From Anaerolineae bacterium (GTDB lineage: Bacteria > Chloroflexota > Anaerolineae > Aggregatilineales > JAFGMM01): a DNA stretch of 64,000 nt. The notes beneath the pieces were generated by a model, which saw only the letters and a list, made by a program, of their open reading frames with translations, did no database searches and was not told the DNA's origin. The translations under genes and the position numbers were made by a program. The DNA is taken from assembly GCA_027494055.1 (NCBI GenBank), contig JAOSJO010000024.1, forward strand, positions 248,001-312,000, in the 5' to 3' direction. This document shows, piece after piece, positions 63,474 to 64,000 of this stretch. How positions within the stretch are numbered: position 1 is the stretch's first letter; every line of letters begins with the position of its first letter.

Positions 63474-64000
63474 TTAGGTCTCGTTCATCAGGTAGAGGTG
63501 TATCGACTGGGCAGCGTGCAGCCCGGCGCGGATGGCGGTGCTCACCAGGTCCGGGCCGTGGACGGCGTCGCCGCCGGCCCACACGTTGGTGAGGCTAGTC
63601 CTGCCCGTCTCCGGGTCGGCGGTGATGAGGCCCCAGTCGTGCGTCTCCAGGTCGGGCACAGTCTTGCCGAGCGTATCATCCGGCCAGTAGCCGAGCGCAA
63701 GGATGGCGGTGTCGGCAGGGACGGTGTACTCCGAGCCTTCGATCTTGATCGGTCGGCGTCGCCCGCTTTCGTCTGGCGCGCCCAGTTCCATCTTGACGAA
63801 CTCAATCGCGCTGAGCTTGCCGTGCTCGTCGCCGATGAAGCGCACCGGCGCGGTGAGCCATTCGAACTGCGCGCCCTCCTCGCGGGCGTTTTCGCGCTCG
63901 GCGCGGCAGCCGGGCATCTCTGCCTCGGTGCGGCGATACGCGCACGTTACCGCGAGGTCGTAGCCATGCGCCATCTGCAGCCGCAGTGACGAGCGCACGC
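63474..64000 (-). CDS. GltD-like NADPH-dependent oxidoreductase (5' partial)
   Basis: C-terminal 175 residues. AVTCAYRRTEAEMPGC is the second dinucleotide-fold strand-turn with the YRRTxxEMP signature of glutamate synthase small subunits; ILALGYWPDD and VWAGGDAVHGPDLVSTAIRAG form the C-terminal FAD motif (GGD). The family includes GltD, PreT and NfnB. The N-terminal iron-sulfur part lies beyond base 64000. A GltB-type amidotransferase gene is at the left edge, but the two are 61 kb apart and not an operon. Confidence 0.85.
   Translation of the reverse strand, partial: VRSSLRLQMAHGYDLAVTCAYRRTEAEMPGCRAERENAREEGAQFEWLTAPVRFIGDEHGKLSAIEFVKMELGAPDESGRRRPIKIEGSEYTVPADTAILALGYWPDDTLGKTVPDLETHDWGLITADPETGRTSLTNVWAGGDAVHGPDLVSTAIRAGLHAAQSIHLYLMNET

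Overview
The window is a gene-dense, GC-rich piece of bacterial chromosome. It most likely comes from the Chloroflexota (Anaerolineae-like). This is an inference from the gene set: many lipoproteins with Thr/Pro-rich linkers, LysM and CAP secreted proteins, M42 peptidases in tandem, an insert-bearing RND pump, and carbamoyltransferase/DUF5989 genes. There is no rRNA, phage, integrase, transposase or CRISPR array. One tRNA (Pro, anticodon GGG) was found.

Layout. 1-2006: glutamate-synthase-like amidotransferase/GXGXG protein, open at the left edge. 2286-6836: patatin-like lipase, secreted CAP/LysM protein, a 41-codon small ORF, VOC protein and small membrane protein. 6913-9786: primary sigma factor and a DnaB-like ATPase. 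10126-14332: lipoprotein, lipoyl synthase, PhyH dioxygenase, DUF952 protein and two VOC genes behind a clear promoter and palindromic operator. 14566-21557: Rossmann protein, solute-binding lipoprotein, three tandem M42 aminopeptidases and a Thr/Pro-rich membrane protein. 21934-26574: MarR regulator and a heterodimeric ABC exporter. 26762-32635: secreted OB-fold protein, DsbA-like protein without cysteines, NrtR-like Nudix regulator with an isochorismatase-family hydrolase, lipoprotein, GntR regulator and lipid kinase. 32705-40192: unknown and DUF3786 genes, PfkB kinase, transaldolase-like aldolase, M20 peptidase, degenerate receiver-GAF protein, C26 amidotransferase and ribosomal protein L19. 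40340-47108: LacI repressor divergent from a sugar ABC transporter and a GH127 beta-L-arabinofuranosidase, with matching operators on both sides. 47200-52880: tRNA-Pro, then a minus-strand cluster of small membrane proteins (one DUF5989), a NodU/CmcH carbamoyltransferase and two SGNH hydrolases, probably modifying a surface glycan. 53311-57062: M50 peptidase, HD protein, prephenate-dehydrogenase-like protein and two response-regulator proteins. 57206-64000: a very large RND permease with a repetitive periplasmic insert, a GT4 glycosyltransferase and a GltD-like oxidoreductase open at the right edge.

About twenty genes carry one or more single-base frameshifts, usually in runs of 4-10 G or C. 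The protein similarity continues undisturbed in another frame, so most are probably sequencing or assembly indels and not decayed genes. I give such genes as single CDS features over the full span and state where the frame changes. The most unusual content is the repeat insert of the RND permease, the carbamoyltransferase/SGNH cluster with a degenerate third copy of an SGNH 5' region, and several well-formed promoter/operator sites (LacI pair, VOC operon palindrome, Nudix start-codon palindrome).
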